64,000 nt of DNA, taken from contig NZ_CP139992.1 in the NCBI RefSeq assembly GCF_034424155.1, forward strand, positions 2,186,012 through 2,250,011, written 5' to 3'. This DNA comes from Hafnia alvei (lineage in GTDB: Bacteria; Pseudomonadota; Gammaproteobacteria; Enterobacterales; Enterobacteriaceae). The position numbers and the translations under genes are program-made. The notes under the pieces are model-generated. The model was not told where the DNA came from. It saw nothing but the letters and a program-made list of their open reading frames with translations, and ran no database searches. Shown here in pieces: positions 47,867 to 58,479 of this stretch (positions within the stretch are counted from its first letter, which is position 1; every line of letters starts with the position of its first letter).

Positions 47867-49309
47867 ATGACTCAGTTTATTAATAGTTATCACGATGAGC
47901 TTGCGGGTTTTTATACCGAGCTAAAGCCAACGCCGCTTAAAGATGCGCGTTTACTGTATTACAGCCAGCCTTTAGCCGATGATTTAGGCCTGAGCCCCGA
48001 TTTTTTTACCGGTGAATCGGCCGCAGTTTTGCGCGGAGAAGCGCTATTACCGGGAATGAATCCTCTCGCTCAGGTTTACAGTGGGCACCAATTTGGGGTT
48101 TGGGCGGGGCAGTTGGGCGATGGTCGCGGTATTTTGCTCGGCGAACAGCAGCTACCCGACGGGCGCAAATATGACTGGCATCTCAAAGGTGCAGGTCCAA
48201 CGCCCTATTCAAGAATGGGTGATGGCCGCGCGGTATTGCGATCGGTGATCCGCGAATTTCTGGCCTCCGAAGCACTGCACCATCTCGGCATTCCGACGAC
48301 CAGAGCACTGAGTATAGTCACCAGCCAGCAGCCTGTTTTCCGCGAGCAGCCTGAGCGCGGTGCGATGCTGATGCGCGTCGCTGAAAGCCACCTGCGTTTT
48401 GGCCATTTCGAGCACTTCTATTACCGCGAGCAACCTGATGAAGTTCGAAAGCTGGCGGATTATGCGATTCGCCATCATTGGCCACATCTGGTGGATGAAA
48501 AAGATCGTTACGTACTTTGGCTGCGCGATATCGCTGAGCGAACGGCTCGTCTGATCGCACTGTGGCAAGCGCAAGGGTTTGCGCACGGGGTGATGAATAC
48601 CGACAACATGTCGATTCTGGGACTGACCATCGATTTTGGCCCCTATGCCTTCATCGACGATTACCAACCCGGTTTTATCTGTAACCACTCTGACTATCAA
48701 GGACGCTATGCGTTTGATAACCAGCCTGCGGTGGCTTATTGGAATCTGCATCGTCTGGGGCAGGCGCTTTCTGGCCTGATGACTGCCGACCAAATTCGTG
48801 GTGCGCTTGATGCCTATGAGCCCGCGCTGATGGTGGCTTTTGGCGAGCAAATGCGTAAGAAACTGGGGTTCTTTAGCCGAGATAATCAAGATAACGATCT
48901 GCTGACGGAGCTACTTAGCCTGATGGCCAAAGAAGGGCGGGACTATACGCGCACTTTTCGTCAGTTAAGTTACGTAGAAGTGGCTGAAAACCACATGACC
49001 CTGCGCGATGATTTTCTCGATCGTGACGCCTTTGATGCATGGCACCGCAAGTGGCGCTTACGTTTGCAACAGGACAACGTGGACGACGCAACGCGCCAAA
49101 CGCAGATGAAATCGGTAAACCCTAAACGGATCCTACGCAACTATTTGGCACAAAACGCGATTGAAGCTGCGGAAAAGGATGACATCAGCGTGCTCACCCG
49201 TCTGCATCAAGGGCTATTAAACCCTTATGAAGACGATGCCGCTTTCGATGATTTAAGTGCGTTGCCGCCGGACTGGGGTAAGACGTTGGAGATATCGTGT
49301 TCGAGTTAG
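47867..49309 (+). CDS. selO: Protein adenylyltransferase SelO (YdiU)
   Basis: A 480-aa pseudokinase-fold enzyme that moves AMP to Ser/Thr/Tyr of target proteins. Family segments: [59 protein letters not shown] (catalytic-loop Asn/Asp), and the C-terminal CSS, where animal forms have selenocysteine. The start is the ATG at 47867 ([20 protein letters not shown]), as in E. coli; an ATG 15 codons earlier at 47822 is not conserved. It converges on hmuV across a repeat-like spacer. Confidence 0.95.
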   Translation: MTQFINSYHDELAGFYTELKPTPLKDARLLYYSQPLADDLGLSPDFFTGESAAVLRGEALLPGMNPLAQVYSGHQFGVWAGQLGDGRGILLGEQQLPDGRKYDWHLKGAGPTPYSRMGDGRAVLRSVIREFLASEALHHLGIPTTRALSIVTSQQPVFREQPERGAMLMRVAESHLRFGHFEHFYYREQPDEVRKLADYAIRHHWPHLVDEKDRYVLWLRDIAERTARLIALWQAQGFAHGVMNTDNMSILGLTIDFGPYAFIDDYQPGFICNHSDYQGRYAFDNQPAVAYWNLHRLGQALSGLMTADQIRGALDAYEPALMVAFGEQMRKKLGFFSRDNQDNDLLTELLSLMAKEGRDYTRTFRQLSYVEVAENHMTLRDDFLDRDAFDAWHRKWRLRLQQDNVDDATRQTQMKSVNPKRILRNYLAQNAIEAAEKDDISVLTRLHQGLLNPYEDDAAFDDLSALPPDWGKTLEISCSS

Positions 49310-49473
49310 GCGGGAGATGTTAGTGCAGCAGACCCCACCCTAACCCTCCCCTTATCAGGGTAGGGAACTGTTCAGAGATGCTTATAAAAACCTAGATCTG
49401 CTCTACTAAACAGTTTGGAGAGGTTTGAGAGAATCTCGATCTGCTCCTCCCCCTGCGAAGGGGGACAAACTCC
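49310..49473. repeat. Repeat-like spacer between selO and hmuV
   Basis: CCCCACCCTAACCCTCCCCT and CTCCTCCCCCTGCGAAGGGG form GC-rich partial palindromes at the two ends, and CTAGATCTGCTC / CTCGATCTGCTC recurs at about 49393 and 49436. It has the look of a dispersed intergenic repeat and may also end transcription from both sides. No gene. Confidence 0.5.
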
Positions 49474-50295
49474 CTACCGCCGTAAAAATACCTGCGGTTC
49501 CCCGCACTCGGGATGCGGCATAACGCCCAAATCAGCATGATACCAACGGGTTAGCGTTTCACCGTTTAACACCTCTTGTGGTGTGCCTTGTGCCACCAAC
49601 TGTCCTTGATGCAGCAGCAGGATTCTATCGGCATACAGCGCGGCCAAATTTAAATCGTGCAGAATACAACAAACGCCAAGTGGTTCGCTGCGGGTCAGCG
49701 ACTTCAGCAGTCTCAGCGTTTGCTGTTGATGATAGAGATCGAGCGCCGAGGTGGGTTCATCTAAGAACAGCCAGCGCGGTTGCGGCTCGGGCTGCCAAAG
49801 CTGGGCTAATACGCGAGCCAGTTGAACGCGCTGTTGTTCGCCGCCGGAGAGTGCGCGGTAATCGCGATCGGCTAATACATCACAGCCGGTTTGCGCCATC
49901 ACATGTTCAACCGCACGCTGATTATGCTCGCCTTCGCGTCCTTGGTTTGGATAGGGGGAACGGCCCATCGCCACCACTTCTCGCACGCTGAAAGCAAAAG
50001 CGAGATCGCTATGCTGACGCATAACGGCGCGGGTGCGCGCTAACTGGCGCGGGCTCCATTCTACCAACGGCTGACCCTGTAATTCACAGTGGCCTTCGCT
50101 CGGTGGCAAAAAGCCGGTCAACAAGCGCATCAGTGTCGATTTGCCTGCGCCGTTAGGGCCGATAATCGCCACCATTTCACCGCTCTGTAAAGAGAGCGAA
50201 ACCTGCTTGATCAGCCGACGCTGACCCAGATGGTAACTGATGTTGTGCGCCTGTAGCGCTGCGGGGGTAAGACGGATTTCAGATTGCTTATCCAA
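49474..50295 (-). CDS. hmuV: Heme ABC importer ATPase
   Basis: 273 aa with P-loop [16 protein letters not shown] (about 46), signature [20 protein letters not shown] (about 150) and Walker [21 protein letters not shown] (about 176). The likely start is TTG at 50295 because AAAAGGAG stands 7 nt before it; it overlaps the end of hmuU. It powers heme entry through HmuU. Last gene of the hmu operon. Confidence 0.93.
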   Translation of the reverse strand: MDKQSEIRLTPAALQAHNISYHLGQRRLIKQVSLSLQSGEMVAIIGPNGAGKSTLMRLLTGFLPPSEGHCELQGQPLVEWSPRQLARTRAVMRQHSDLAFAFSVREVVAMGRSPYPNQGREGEHNQRAVEHVMAQTGCDVLADRDYRALSGGEQQRVQLARVLAQLWQPEPQPRWLFLDEPTSALDLYHQQQTLRLLKSLTRSEPLGVCCILHDLNLAALYADRILLLHQGQLVAQGTPQEVLNGETLTRWYHADLGVMPHPECGEPQVFLRR

Positions 50296-51289
50296 CGCTA
50301 AACTCCTTTTGACGTAGAATCAGCCATAAAAAGTAAGGACCGCCGATCAAGCTGGTCAGCATGCCAACGGGCATTTCTGCGGGTGACACCAGCGTACGCG
50401 CCAGCGTGTCTGCGGTTAATAATAAACAGGCTCCGCCCAATGCCGAGCAGGGAAGCAACCAGCGATGATCGGCACCTAAACGCATGCGCACCAAGTGGGG
50501 GATCACCAAACCGATAAAGCCAATCACGCCGCTGACTGCCACGGCTGCGCCCACTAAAACCGCGCTCAACAGTAAAAGTTGGCGCTTGGTTTTAGGCACG
50601 TTAATCCCTAAATAGTGAGCTTCTTCATCGCCAAGCTGTAAAAGATTCAAACGGCGCGCCATCAACAGGGCAACAATGCTGGCAGGGAGGATCAACGAGG
50701 AGGCCGCGAGCAGCGTTCCCCATTGCGCTTGCCCTAAACTGCCCATGCTCCAGAGAGAGAACTGACGCAGTTGCTGGTCATTGCTGATGTAGCTAAGAAC
50801 GCCCACCAAGGCAAAGCACAGTGCGTTAATAGCGATACCGGCTAACAATAAGCGAGACAGCGAACCGTGTCCGCCACGACTGAGGCCGTAAATGAGCAGG
50901 GAAATAAATAGGCTGCCACCAAAGGCCGCCAGCATATGACTATAAAGTGCCAATGTAGGCGCCAGCGTCATTGGCATCACAATCACTAGGGCAACGCACA
51001 ATGATGCACCGCTGCTGATACCTAATAAGGTTGGATCGGCGAGCGGATTGCGAAACAGGCCTTGCATGATGGCACCGGACACCGCCAGCGCAATGCCGAC
51101 TACCGTGGCGAGTAATACGCGCGGCAGACGAATATTCAGCCAAACCTGCCACATCGCATCATCTAGCGGTGTTTCCCACAGAGTATGAAATGAAAGGCGT
51201 AGAGCACCTAAGTTGGCGGAGCCTAAACCCAGCGCCAGCAACAGGACGATGAGTACGCTGAATGCAATGCGTGGCGATACTTTTGTCAT
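50288..51289 (-). CDS. hmuU: Heme ABC importer permease
   Basis: A 333-aa FecCD-family permease with about ten helices. Segments: [20 protein letters not shown] (about 53), [20 protein letters not shown], and [19 protein letters not shown] (coupling helix, about 255). It moves heme handed over by HmuT. Overlaps hmuT by 4 bp (ATGA). Confidence 0.94.
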   Translation of the reverse strand: MTKVSPRIAFSVLIVLLLALGLGSANLGALRLSFHTLWETPLDDAMWQVWLNIRLPRVLLATVVGIALAVSGAIMQGLFRNPLADPTLLGISSGASLCVALVIVMPMTLAPTLALYSHMLAAFGGSLFISLLIYGLSRGGHGSLSRLLLAGIAINALCFALVGVLSYISNDQQLRQFSLWSMGSLGQAQWGTLLAASSLILPASIVALLMARRLNLLQLGDEEAHYLGINVPKTKRQLLLLSAVLVGAAVAVSGVIGFIGLVIPHLVRMRLGADHRWLLPCSALGGACLLLTADTLARTLVSPAEMPVGMLTSLIGGPYFLWLILRQKEFSVG

Positions 51290-52125
51290 CTCTGTGCTCG
51301 CTCCGCCGCTTCACGCAGCGCCGCTAGTGCAGCCGGCGTCTCTAAGCTAAATCCTAGCAGCGCCATATCGTCAACCACCAGAATTTGTTTGTTTTTAGCC
51401 GCAGGGGTCAATGCCATACCCGGCAGCGCCCAAACTTTATCCACGGTGCCCAAGGTTTTGAAACCATCGCGGGTGATCAGAACGAGGTCTGGCGCACTGG
51501 CCACGACGCCTTCTTGCGACAGCGGGCGATAGCGTGAGAAACCTTGCATTGCGTTTTGCGCGCCGCTGGCCTTGATGATCGCATCGGCGGCGGTGTCTTG
51601 ACCGGCGGCCATTGGCGTCATACCACCGTGGCTAAGGATAAACAGCACCTTAGTTTTGAGCGGGGTGCGAGGAACGGCTGCCAGCTGTTGCTCATATTTT
51701 TGCGTGACCGCCGCGCCTTGCTTTTCTAGATTAAGCGCGCTGGCGACCTGCTGAATTTTGTGCGGTACGTTGTCGAGTGAGGCCTCGCCGCTGACGGGAA
51801 CCACTTTCACACCCACATCCGCGATTTGACGCAGCACCAGAGAAGGCTCCGCCAGTTCGCTGGCTAACACCATGGTTGGTTTTAGGGAAAGAATGCCTTC
51901 AGCGTTGAGCTGGCGCATATAGCCTACGTCAGGCAGATTTTTGGCAGCGGGAAGGGTACTTGTTGTATCTCTGGCAACCAGACGATCGCCTGCGCCAAGC
52001 GCATAAACAATTTCGGTGACGTCACCGCCGACGCTAACGATGCGGTCGGCTGCGACGGCGTTCAGAGAGAATACAACCATCAGCGGTGCAGAAAGCACCG
52101 CCGCAAAGCGGCGGGCTAATGTCAT
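51286..52125 (-). CDS. hmuT: Periplasmic heme-binding protein
   Basis: 279 aa with signal [20 protein letters not shown] ending AVAA; class III binding-protein fold. [20 protein letters not shown] at the mature start, [20 protein letters not shown], and [20 protein letters not shown] with the heme-contacting Tyr near 200 fit HmuT/ShuT. It carries heme from the outer-membrane receptor to HmuUV. Its start overlaps the hmuS stop (ATGA). Confidence 0.93.
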   Translation of the reverse strand: MTLARRFAAVLSAPLMVVFSLNAVAADRIVSVGGDVTEIVYALGAGDRLVARDTTSTLPAAKNLPDVGYMRQLNAEGILSLKPTMVLASELAEPSLVLRQIADVGVKVVPVSGEASLDNVPHKIQQVASALNLEKQGAAVTQKYEQQLAAVPRTPLKTKVLFILSHGGMTPMAAGQDTAADAIIKASGAQNAMQGFSRYRPLSQEGVVASAPDLVLITRDGFKTLGTVDKVWALPGMALTPAAKNKQILVVDDMALLGFSLETPAALAALREAAERAQR

Positions 52126-53159
52126 GCGGCAACTCCATTCAGACGTGGCAGGCCATCAATCTGGGTGCGCCACTGTTCTTGTTCTGGCTGGCCTTCGGTA
52201 CGTTGGCCGAACAGTTGGGCGATCTGGGTGCCATCTTCGGCAAACAGTTCCAGACTGGTAACAAATCCGTCTTTGGTTGGTTTACGGGTGATCCAGCTTT
52301 CTGCAATCGCGGTTTCGATTAAGTGCAGTGTGAAGCGGGAGTTAAAGATATTGATCCACTCGTGATGTGGCACCACTCGTTCGATTTTTCCGGTGAAAAT
52401 CTGCACACAGCCACGGTTGCCCACGAAAACCATAATCTCGTTTTGGTCTTCTTTAGCGGTGTTCAGTAGGTGGGTCAGCGCGCTGTTATCTACGCGATAC
52501 GCGAGATCGTCACCGACGGCGGCAAAGGCCTGCTGGCGTGACAGATTGTGGCGGCCCAGCAGTTGGAAGAATTGGTGAACATCGGTCATGGCGCGCCATT
52601 CAGCGTCGATAGCCTGATTATCCACGTGGCTATTTTTGGCTTCGGAGGACGCAGGTACGATCGCTAACGCAGGATTCTCATCGCTAACAAAACGGCCAAT
52701 TAGATCGTTCCAAGCGGTAATGTCGGTGTTCGGCGTGGTGTAGACTTTATGCAGCGCATCGCCCTGAGCATCAAAGAACTGGATGCAGTGGCGCTCGCCG
52801 TTGCGGCTCTCTTCGGTCAGCGTAAAGGCACTGGTCCAATGCTGTAAGAATAAGCGCAGATCGATGCTGCCTGGATTGAGGATCAAACCCGCATGGCCGT
52901 GTAGATGCTGGTTTTCGTAGCTGCCAAGCTGTTCGTGAACGGCATATTCGTTACGCGTAATCGCTTTAACTTCGCCCACGGCTTCAAGCGCCGCCAGTAA
53001 CGTGCGGGCATCCGCATTTAAACGACGTGCATCATGCCCCACGCGGGCATGAGTTAATTCGGCTTCGCTCACATTCAAGATCGCAGCCAGATCGCGGGCA
53101 TATTTTCCACTGTTCTGCTCTTTGGCAGCCAGGTATTGCTCATATAGTGCAGGTTTCAT
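52122..53159 (-). CDS. hmuS: Cytosolic heme-binding/degrading protein HmuS
   Basis: 345 aa from the ATG at 53159 ([20 protein letters not shown]) with AAGGAAG upstream; a reading from 53204 adds 15 residues without family similarity. Two tandem HemS/ChuX-like halves, each with a [20 protein letters not shown]-type or [17 protein letters not shown]-type segment. ChuS-type proteins store heme and in some species open the ring oxidatively. Located directly after hmuR in the operon. Confidence 0.92.
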   Translation of the reverse strand: MKPALYEQYLAAKEQNSGKYARDLAAILNVSEAELTHARVGHDARRLNADARTLLAALEAVGEVKAITRNEYAVHEQLGSYENQHLHGHAGLILNPGSIDLRLFLQHWTSAFTLTEESRNGERHCIQFFDAQGDALHKVYTTPNTDITAWNDLIGRFVSDENPALAIVPASSEAKNSHVDNQAIDAEWRAMTDVHQFFQLLGRHNLSRQQAFAAVGDDLAYRVDNSALTHLLNTAKEDQNEIMVFVGNRGCVQIFTGKIERVVPHHEWINIFNSRFTLHLIETAIAESWITRKPTKDGFVTSLELFAEDGTQIAQLFGQRTEGQPEQEQWRTQIDGLPRLNGVAA

Positions 53160-53279
53160 CTTCTCTTCCTTTATAGGGATAGGGTGCTTAAATAAATCAA
53201 TCAAACGGGTAGTGCCAATTTTTATATGTGCTAAACCTCCCCCAAATTGGGGGAGGTTTTTATCGCTGCGATGCGCTCA

Positions 53280-55397
53280 TTACCACTGATAGCTAACCAG
53301 TACCTTGCCGTTGATACCGTCCTGAATAACGCCTTGTGATGTGTAATATTCTTTGTCGAAGGCGTTGCCCAGCACGACGCTGGTGGTCATACCGTTGAAC
53401 GAATCTTTACCTTTGTAGCTGACGTAGAAATCATTCACGCCATAGCCAGCCTGTGGTGCAGTACCGGCGTTGACCTGATTGTTACGATCGGCGAAGGTGC
53501 CGACCCAGCCCACTGAGAAACCAGTATTGCTGATAGGTACATTCAGCTGGCTGGTGACGGTGTCTGGGTTGATGTTGTCGAGCCATTCGCCGGTTTTCTG
53601 ATCTTTACCGCGAGTACGGTTGTAGGCCAGATTCCAACCGAACCAATCGGTTTGGTATTCCAAGGCGGCATCCCAACCCCAGATTTTGGCGCGGTCGATG
53701 TTGGTTGACGTGGTGCTACAGTCGATACAGCCAAAACGACCGTTGACGAAGCCCATATCCATGGTGACTTGTGTTTTGATGTAGTCTTTGGCTTTGGTGC
53801 CGAAGTAGCTGGATTTGAATTTCAGGGAGTCATTCGCCATCAACACATCATCAAAGCGCAGACCGAAACCAACCTCTTGGGTTTCATTGGTTTCTGGTTT
53901 CAGATTTGGGTTTGGCTTCCAGTAGTTCGCCATACCTGGGCCCATCTGGAAGTGCAGGGAGTCGTTATACATCTCGCCCATGGTGGGGGCGCGGAACGCC
54001 TGCGCATAGCTACCAAACACCATCAGCCAATCAGTCGGGTTAATGGTCATGGCCGCACGGGATGACCATTTGTCAGCGTTGACGTCGTCGTAGCCGTCGC
54101 TGCTGCCTTTGTAGTTGTCGTAACGGGTACCGGCAACGATATCGACAGGCAGATCGCGCAGGGTGATTTCATCCTGTAACCAGCCAGACGCAAATTTGAT
54201 GTCAGCCTGTGGGAAGCCGGTGGTCGCGCCGCCTGGGGTTTGTTTCTGCTTGTAAGCTTCAGTGCCGTAAGTCAGCAGGTGAGACGCAAAGCTGTCAGCA
54301 AATAAACGGCTGCGGTTTTCTAATTTAGCACCGTTGGTAGTTTGCTTACGTTTTTCATAAGACGAGCCGGTTGGGCTGGCGTTGATTTTGACTTCGGAGG
54401 TATAGCCGGTCAGCTTGGCATCAAGCCAATCCTGTCCAACCGGTTTTAAGCTGTAGCTCGCCTGCGCATCACGCTGAATGGTCGAGCGGTCGGTCATCAC
54501 GTTACCGGTGCCTGCGTCTTCAGTCTGTGGGTTTTTAGGCTCGCGTGCGGCGTTGTTGTAGTAACGCAGATCGCCAGACAATGACTGATTTTCATCAATG
54601 GTCCACGTGCCTTTGGTCAGCACGTTACTGATGGTTTCATCGTTAGGAGAGTCAAAACCGTTGCTCATGCGCAGATTGCCGCGATCGCGGGTGCTAAATG
54701 AGATGATGCCGTCTAAGTCATCGGTTTTGCCGTAGGCGCTCGCGCCCATACCTAGGCTGTGATCCTGTGTGCCTGCGGTGCCAAACACGCGATAACCGGT
54801 GTTTTTGCCCGGCATTAGCAGGTCTGCGGCATCAACGGTTTCATAAGAGATCACACCGCCTAATGCGCCGCTGCCGTACAGCATTGCTCCGGGGCCACGT
54901 ACCACTTCAACGCGTTTGATCAATGCGGGATCGAGGAACGTGCCGTTGAGGTGACCGGTGTCAGTGCCTTGACGAACGCCATCAACCAGAACCAAAACGC
55001 CACGGCGATCGTAGCCACGCATGCTGATGTCTTGTCCGTTTGCACGGCTGCCACCGGAAATGGTTACGCCTGGAATATGGCGCAGCATATCGGGTGCTGA
55101 GCTGGCGGTCAGGGTTTCTGGATCGTTGTTTTCGAGAACGGATACCATCATCGGCGCTTCGAAGCTGTCGCGTTCGTTACCCGTGGCGGTGACGGTCATC
55201 GTGTTTTGCTGTTTGCTGTCTTTGCCACCGGCTGGAGTATTTCCCGTGTAGGCAATTTCTTGCGATGTTGATCCTGAAGTTGTATCAACCAAGGCTTCAG
55301 CATGCGCAAAGAGCGGTAGGGCGCAAGCAACGGCAATGCTTAAGCGAGAAGGGCTAAAGGTTGAACGAGCCAGCCTGGCGCGGGTGGAACAAGACAT
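53280..55397 (-). CDS. hmuR: TonB-dependent outer-membrane heme receptor
   Basis: 705 aa. Signal ends near AHAEA (about 34); TonB-box region NTMTVTATGNERDSFEAPMM (about 65); plug domain with MLRHIPGVTISGGSRANGQD and VEVVRGPGAMLYGSGALGGV; 22-strand barrel. The heme-receptor signature FRAPTMGEMYNDSLHF (about 468) and NPNLKPETNETQEVGFGLRF (about 497) are intact, and the end VLVSYQW is typical. It imports heme or hemoprotein-derived heme. A Cys pair in RFGCIDCSTT lies in an outer loop. Confidence 0.94.
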   Translation of the reverse strand: MSCSTRARLARSTFSPSRLSIAVACALPLFAHAEALVDTTSGSTSQEIAYTGNTPAGGKDSKQQNTMTVTATGNERDSFEAPMMVSVLENNDPETLTASSAPDMLRHIPGVTISGGSRANGQDISMRGYDRRGVLVLVDGVRQGTDTGHLNGTFLDPALIKRVEVVRGPGAMLYGSGALGGVISYETVDAADLLMPGKNTGYRVFGTAGTQDHSLGMGASAYGKTDDLDGIISFSTRDRGNLRMSNGFDSPNDETISNVLTKGTWTIDENQSLSGDLRYYNNAAREPKNPQTEDAGTGNVMTDRSTIQRDAQASYSLKPVGQDWLDAKLTGYTSEVKINASPTGSSYEKRKQTTNGAKLENRSRLFADSFASHLLTYGTEAYKQKQTPGGATTGFPQADIKFASGWLQDEITLRDLPVDIVAGTRYDNYKGSSDGYDDVNADKWSSRAAMTINPTDWLMVFGSYAQAFRAPTMGEMYNDSLHFQMGPGMANYWKPNPNLKPETNETQEVGFGLRFDDVLMANDSLKFKSSYFGTKAKDYIKTQVTMDMGFVNGRFGCIDCSTTSTNIDRAKIWGWDAALEYQTDWFGWNLAYNRTRGKDQKTGEWLDNINPDTVTSQLNVPISNTGFSVGWVGTFADRNNQVNAGTAPQAGYGVNDFYVSYKGKDSFNGMTTSVVLGNAFDKEYYTSQGVIQDGINGKVLVSYQW

Positions 55398-55512
55398 GGG
55401 GCAACACTCCGTATGTACGAAAACATAGCATCAGGGTTGCTGGCTGCCTTGCCTCAATGAGGCTGGGTGGCTGGCAAAGTTAATGTTTAAATTAAAATGA
55501 ATGATGTACTGA

Positions 55513-55716
55513 TTATTTGGTCAGGATCAGCTTGCCTGATTTTGTTTGGCGCAGTTGGTACTGTTCTCCTTGATGCTGAATAATGACTTTTCCATCATCA
55601 CCTAGGAGTGTGTGGCTATCGATCACTGCCGCAGCCGAGGTAAAGAACGTGGGGCTTTGGTGGGTCGATAAACTCAACAGGTCAACAGATTGAGGATCAA
55701 TATTCGGCTTTTCCAT
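55513..55716 (-). CDS. hemP: Hemin uptake protein HemP
   Basis: A 67-aa protein with the family core [20 protein letters not shown] and the end GKLILTK. In Yersinia and other bacteria hemP precedes the heme receptor gene; in some species the protein acts as an iron-responsive activator of heme uptake genes. A Fur box stands 47 nt upstream, so the hemP-hmuRSTUV transcript is iron-repressed. Confidence 0.9.
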   Translation of the reverse strand: MEKPNIDPQSVDLLSLSTHQSPTFFTSAAAVIDSHTLLGDDGKVIIQHQGEQYQLRQTKSGKLILTK

Positions 55717-55762
55717 GTGCGCTCTTTCTTACGAAAAGTAAGTGAATGTTAATTGTTATCAC

Positions 55763-55781
55763 AATGAGAATCATTATCATG
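55763..55781. promoter_or_regulatory. Fur box of the hemP-hmuRSTUV operon
   Basis: AATGAGAATCATTATCATG fits the 19-bp Fur consensus (GATAATGATAATCATTATC) with an excellent right half; a further TGTTATCACAATGA half lies just to the left. It lies between hemP and chuY. Confidence 0.82.
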
Positions 55782-55829
55782 AAATGTGCATGGCACGGCA
55801 AGATAATTTTTCAAAAAATGTGAACCTTT

Positions 55830-56447
55830 TTACGGTTTGAGCATCGGGTCAACCAGCGCGAAGGTTTTCCCGTATGAATTTTCGTCATCGATGAGTTTTT
55901 GAATTATCAGAGCCACATCGGCGCGGCGAATTAAACCGTGGGCTTCGCCTTGAATACACTGTGCATTTCCGGTTGAGTCACCGTTGAAAAGTCCACCTGG
56001 GCGTAAAATACAGTGACGAAGTTGGCTGGTTTGCAGCCAGCTTTCCGCTAGAGATTTCTCGCGCACGGCTTGGCCAAAGGCTTTCTTCGCGCGTTCTGAT
56101 AGCGTTGGCCAGCTGTCACCACAGCCGATAGAGGTGACCAAAACCATATGAGTGAGGCCGCAATGCTCAGCGGTGTCGATGATGAGGCGATTGCCTCGGT
56201 AATCACCTTCGCGGCCACCAAGCGTTGAAACGATGCGGGCATGTTCACCGGCTAAACGGCAAACCTGTTCAACTTTTTCCGCATCGAGAGCATCGCCCTC
56301 AATAACCTGCACGCCTTTTTCGCGTAATGCTTGCGCTTGTTCAGGGTTTCTCACCAGTGCAAAAAGCGGGCGTTTCTCACGCAGGCCTAATGTGATTAAT
56401 TCCGCACCAACGCCGCTACCGGCACCAAAAATTAACCATGGAGTCAT
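55830..56447 (-). CDS. chuY: NAD(P)H-binding reductase, ChuY-like anaerobilin reductase
   Basis: A 205-aa atypical short-chain dehydrogenase with the nucleotide loop IFGAGSGVGAEL (about 6 to 17) and NmrA-like text TLGGREGDYRGNRLIIDTAE (about 74). In E. coli O157 and Shigella chuW-chuX-chuY lie together and ChuY reduces the open-chain tetrapyrrole anaerobilin made by ChuW. The same gene order here, with ATGA overlap to hutX, supports that role. Naming follows context; biliverdin-type reductases are the nearest alternative. Confidence 0.8.
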   Translation of the reverse strand: MTPWLIFGAGSGVGAELITLGLREKRPLFALVRNPEQAQALREKGVQVIEGDALDAEKVEQVCRLAGEHARIVSTLGGREGDYRGNRLIIDTAEHCGLTHMVLVTSIGCGDSWPTLSERAKKAFGQAVREKSLAESWLQTSQLRHCILRPGGLFNGDSTGNAQCIQGEAHGLIRRADVALIIQKLIDDENSYGKTFALVDPMLKP

Positions 56448-56968
56448 ACGGTGGTCTCCTGTTGAGCGGTCATTTTGCTCGGTAAAGCGCGGAAAGCAGC
56501 TAACTGATCGGCAAGCAGTACACGATGGCTATCGCGGCCGACAAAGATTTTCATCATCGCGCGACCGGCGGCATTGATGAACCAAACGGAAGCGGTGTCC
56601 ATGCCCATAAATTGGCGTTCAACCAGCGCAATATGCACGCAGTGGGTGGCGCGAATATGGCCGCTCAGGCCTTTTTTACCGCGCAGGTTGAAGAAGCCAT
56701 GACGGTGAGTTCCGCTCGGTAATTCACCTTGGAATTCAAGGATCAGGTCTTCGTTATTCACCAGCGTAGTGACATCGCCCCACTGGGTAATATCATCCCA
56801 AACCGTATCAAACTGTGCGCCATCAAAAACCTGCGCGGTGGGAATTAAACGGATAACTTCCAAAGGCGTTACGTCATAGCGCTTGGCGATATCTTCGACA
56901 GTACCGTCTGGGTTTGTGCTCAGAAAGGCAATCAGGTCGTGCTGCTGTGCGGAAGAAGTATGGCTCAT
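56444..56968 (-). CDS. hutX: Heme utilisation carrier protein HutX (ChuX)
   Basis: 174 aa from the ATG at 56968 (MSHTSSAQQHDLIAFLSTNP), overlapping the hutW stop as ATGA. N-terminal helical part (IAKRYDVTPLEVIRLIP) and a HemS-like half domain with THRHGFFNLRGKKGLSGHIR and VERQFMGMDTASVWFINAAG. It binds heme in the cytosol and passes it to, or protects it before, HutW. A longer reading to 57127 lies inside hutW. Confidence 0.9.
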   Translation of the reverse strand: MSHTSSAQQHDLIAFLSTNPDGTVEDIAKRYDVTPLEVIRLIPTAQVFDGAQFDTVWDDITQWGDVTTLVNNEDLILEFQGELPSGTHRHGFFNLRGKKGLSGHIRATHCVHIALVERQFMGMDTASVWFINAAGRAMMKIFVGRDSHRVLLADQLAAFRALPSKMTAQQETTV

Positions 56969-58302
56969 GGTGTTGGCTCCAGTTGAATAGGTTGAGTTAG
57001 CTGAGTTTCTAGCAGTTGTGGAACGAGCGTTTGTAGCGCCTGCATGATATTGCTCGCCCAAAAACGGCCAGCCGGTGTGAGGCGGAAACGAGAACCGTTG
57101 ACGGTCATCAATCCGCATGTTTGCCACTGCTGCAACAACGGCTCCAGCGGAGCTGGGTTGGCAAGAACGCGCGCCAGATCGAAATATCCCACTTCGATAC
57201 CGCCCTGCAAGGTGAGTCGCCAGCGATACTGATCGCTACGCGAGGTCATCATCATGATCGGCTTGCGTCCTTCATCCAATTTTTGGTAATAGCGCTCAAG
57301 GCTACGTTCCATCATGTATGACTGGCCGTTTAAGTTGCCGCCTGCGCAACTGCCAAAGGCTAGGCAGTCTGCACCTTGTTTGATCAGCAGGTTATATAGA
57401 TTACGTTCACGCGTGGTGCGAGCCCAGTGGCTGTTGCTGAGCTGGCGCCAGCCTTCGTCGGCTAAGAATGCTTCACCGGTCAGATAGAAATCTCTGCGCT
57501 GGGTAACATCGGGTAGGGTGACGCGTTTGTTTTCGACGGCTTTGCCGAGCGGGGTAGATGGCAAAAGATTAAGCGCGTAGAGATCGACGCCGTCTAAAGG
57601 CAAATCGCTGACGATATCGAGGTCGGTTTGCCAATCCTGCATGGTTTGGTCGGGTAAACCAAACATCAAATCGCACACGACGGCGGCACGATCGCGTTCG
57701 GCCAACTGACGCATGAAGGAAACGGCTTCTTCGCGGGTTGCGCGACGGCCCATACGCTGACGAATGCGGGTGTTAAAGGTTTGAATGCCGATCGAGAAAC
57801 GGTTAGCACCCGCTTCCAGACACGCATCGACGCGCTCATCGTCAAAATTAAGAATGCGGCCTTCAACCGTAATTTCGCAGTCTGGTGCCAACGGCAGCAG
57901 GCGTTTTAACGCGCTGATAATTCGATGCAACTGAACGGCGGACAGTGCAGTCGGTGTGCCGCCGCCAAAATAAACGGCGTGAATTGGCGATGATTGGTGC
58001 AGCGGGCTGGATGCCTCCATCTCGATCTCGCGCACTAGGTAGTCGCAGTACTCTTCGGTTGCTTCTGCTTCCAGTTTGTTTTGATAAAAACCGCAGAATT
58101 TGCAGTGCGTAGCGCAAAATGGGATGTGTAGATAGAGCAGACGCTTGTTGCCGCTAACACGACTGTTAAGAATGCTTTGCCAGTGTTGGTCAACGCTTTC
58201 TGGGGCGACTGGCTTTTGGTTTCGCCACGGCATAGTGGCCCATCGGTCACGGAAAGGGATGCCTTCTTCCGCGGCGAAATAGGGCGCTAGATCCAAATTC
58301 AT
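56965..58302 (-). CDS. hutW: Radical-SAM heme-degrading enzyme HutW (ChuW, anaerobilin synthase)
   Basis: 445 aa from the ATG at 58302 (MNLDLAPYFAAEEGIPF), with AAGGAAAT upstream. HemN-like radical SAM fold: the cluster motif CATHCKFCGFY (Cys-x3-Cys-x2-Cys, about 62 to 72), GGGTPTALS (about 113) and RFSIGIQTFNTRIRQRMGR (about 168). It opens heme by SAM-dependent methyl chemistry without oxygen and frees the iron. First gene of the overlapping hutW-hutX-chuY operon, with a strong Fur box upstream. Confidence 0.93.
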   Translation of the reverse strand: MNLDLAPYFAAEEGIPFRDRWATMPWRNQKPVAPESVDQHWQSILNSRVSGNKRLLYLHIPFCATHCKFCGFYQNKLEAEATEEYCDYLVREIEMEASSPLHQSSPIHAVYFGGGTPTALSAVQLHRIISALKRLLPLAPDCEITVEGRILNFDDERVDACLEAGANRFSIGIQTFNTRIRQRMGRRATREEAVSFMRQLAERDRAAVVCDLMFGLPDQTMQDWQTDLDIVSDLPLDGVDLYALNLLPSTPLGKAVENKRVTLPDVTQRRDFYLTGEAFLADEGWRQLSNSHWARTTRERNLYNLLIKQGADCLAFGSCAGGNLNGQSYMMERSLERYYQKLDEGRKPIMMMTSRSDQYRWRLTLQGGIEVGYFDLARVLANPAPLEPLLQQWQTCGLMTVNGSRFRLTPAGRFWASNIMQALQTLVPQLLETQLTQPIQLEPTP

Positions 58303-58344
58303 GCGCAAATTTCCTTGGTGACTTTTTGATAAAGGCCAACATTA

Positions 58345-58363
58345 AATGATAATCATAATCATT
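58345..58363. promoter_or_regulatory. Fur box of the hutW-hutX-chuY operon
   Basis: AATGATAATCATAATCATT is a near-perfect Fur palindrome within a longer symmetric stretch (ATTAAATGAT...ATCATTTAAT), 43 nt before hutW. Confidence 0.9.
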
Positions 58364-58434
58364 TAATCAACAAAGAAATTACGATTGGATGATCTGAATC
58401 AAAACGAAATGATAATTAATACAAATAAATGGCT

Positions 58435-58460
58435 AAAAAAAAGCCGACTCTAAGGTCGGC
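58435..58460 (-). terminator. Terminator of aroH
   Basis: On the minus strand GCCGAC/GTCGGC with a 6-nt loop is followed by eight T, 20 nt beyond the aroH stop codon. Confidence 0.85.
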
Positions 58461-58479
58461 ATTTTTTGCATGTATGAGA

